Positions 5,334-5,551 of a stretch of 5,551 nt of DNA are shown in pieces. Under the pieces are notes generated by a model, which ran no database searches, had not been told where the DNA came from, and saw only the letters and a program-made list of their open reading frames with translations. Made by a program: the position numbers and the translations under genes. Every line of letters starts with the position of its first letter. Position 1 is the stretch's first letter. Origin of the DNA: Minisyncoccota bacterium (GTDB lineage Bacteria; Verrucomicrobiota; Lentisphaeria; Oligosphaerales; MVZH01); contig JAIPIM010000275.1 in the NCBI GenBank assembly GCA_021734725.1, positions 1 through 5,551 on the forward strand, read 5' to 3'.

Positions 5334-5551
5334 GGACGGTCCTAAAGATAATAGTTTACTAGGCATGGCCTTTGCGCTAGCGTTCGCGTGTGCCAAGAAT
5401 GCCAAGAGTGGAGTGTGCAGGAGCCGTTTACCATGTGACGGTGAGGATGGCCGGACATGCCTGGGGCGATCAGGGACGGTCCTAAAGATAATAGTTTACT
5501 AGGCATGGCCTTTGCGCTAGCGTTCGCGTGTGCCAAGAATGCCAAGAGTGG
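5323..5551. repeat. 140-bp tandem repeat, one full unit and a partial second
   Basis: The 89 bases 5463-5551 are identical to 5323-5411, so one unit of 140 bases (5323-5462) is followed by a second that the window end cuts off. The unit holds GGACGGTCC, the 8-bp palindrome CGCTAGCG, two copies of TGCCAAGA in tandem (TGCCAAGAATGCCAAGA), and AGGCATG/CATGCCT arms at 5361-5367 and 5456-5462. Since 140 is not a multiple of three, a protein repeat is unlikely; open frames here are by-products. It is too long for a CRISPR repeat. It may be a dispersed intergenic repeat family or the end of a mobile element, and the exact repetition up to the window end could also reflect assembly across a repeat. 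Confidence 0.9.

Noticed and set aside
5340..5370. Promoter-like AT-rich block (GATAAT on plus, TATTAT on minus)
   Set aside because: Both resemble a -10 box, but no -35 element lies at the right distance on either strand.
5342..5545. 67-aa open frame on the minus strand across the tandem repeat
   Set aside because: It starts on a TTG, is composed of repeat sequence read in two frames because 140 is not a multiple of three, and shows no family features.
5323..5551. CRISPR array
   Set aside because: The repeated unit is at least 89 bases with a 140-base period, far longer than CRISPR repeats, there are no cas genes, and only two copies are seen.

Overview
The window looks like a piece of a Gram-negative chromosome from the Planctomycetes-Verrucomicrobia neighbourhood or a similar uncultured lineage. 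The main clue is the RHS core near 1885-2060, whose wording (RFSTKYTDDETGL, YGYRYYSPELGRW, RDPIDENGGLNLY) is the style common in those groups. This placement is an inference from family resemblance; no taxonomic marker in the window settles it.

Layout. (1) 76-1691: two housekeeping genes, tlyA (rRNA 2'-O-methyltransferase) and nadK (NAD kinase), translationally coupled through an ATGA overlap. They are GC-rich (62% in the sample 661-720). (2) 1708-3226: starting 16 bases after the nadK stop, an orphan RHS tip. It keeps only the last ~118 residues of an RHS core plus a ~208-residue variable C-terminal domain that I cannot name. A small gene with a clear signal peptide and a consensus Shine-Dalgarno follows 43 bases later. 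Base composition drops here (50% GC over 2101-2220). This pair has the layout of an RHS effector tip with a companion or immunity gene, but that role is unproven. (3) 3191-3284: a strong inverted repeat whose loop is complementary to the ribosome-binding site and start of the next gene, a possible H-type pseudoknot. (4) 3281-4643: three genes joined by ATGA overlaps: two unrecognised proteins (185 and 67 aa) and a small serine recombinase with all the usual catalytic residues. (5) 4607-4705: repeated TATCCC/CCCTAT motifs and a 7-bp inverted repeat, just after the recombinase. (6) 4768-5289: an unrecognised 173-aa protein on the minus strand, converging on the recombinase. (7) 5312-5551: an 11-bp tandem duplication leading into a 140-bp tandem repeat that is cut off by the window end.

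Taken together, an RHS tip with a possible partner, a recombinase operon and terminal repeats lie immediately downstream of a conserved tlyA-nadK pair. The most economical reading is a cassette-like accessory region next to a core operon. The most interesting items are the RHS tip and its exported neighbour, the predicted RNA structure over the recombinase-operon start, the recombinase operon with its two unknown partners, and the repeat edge at the right, where an 11-bp duplication appears to have changed the reading frame of the minus-strand gene.
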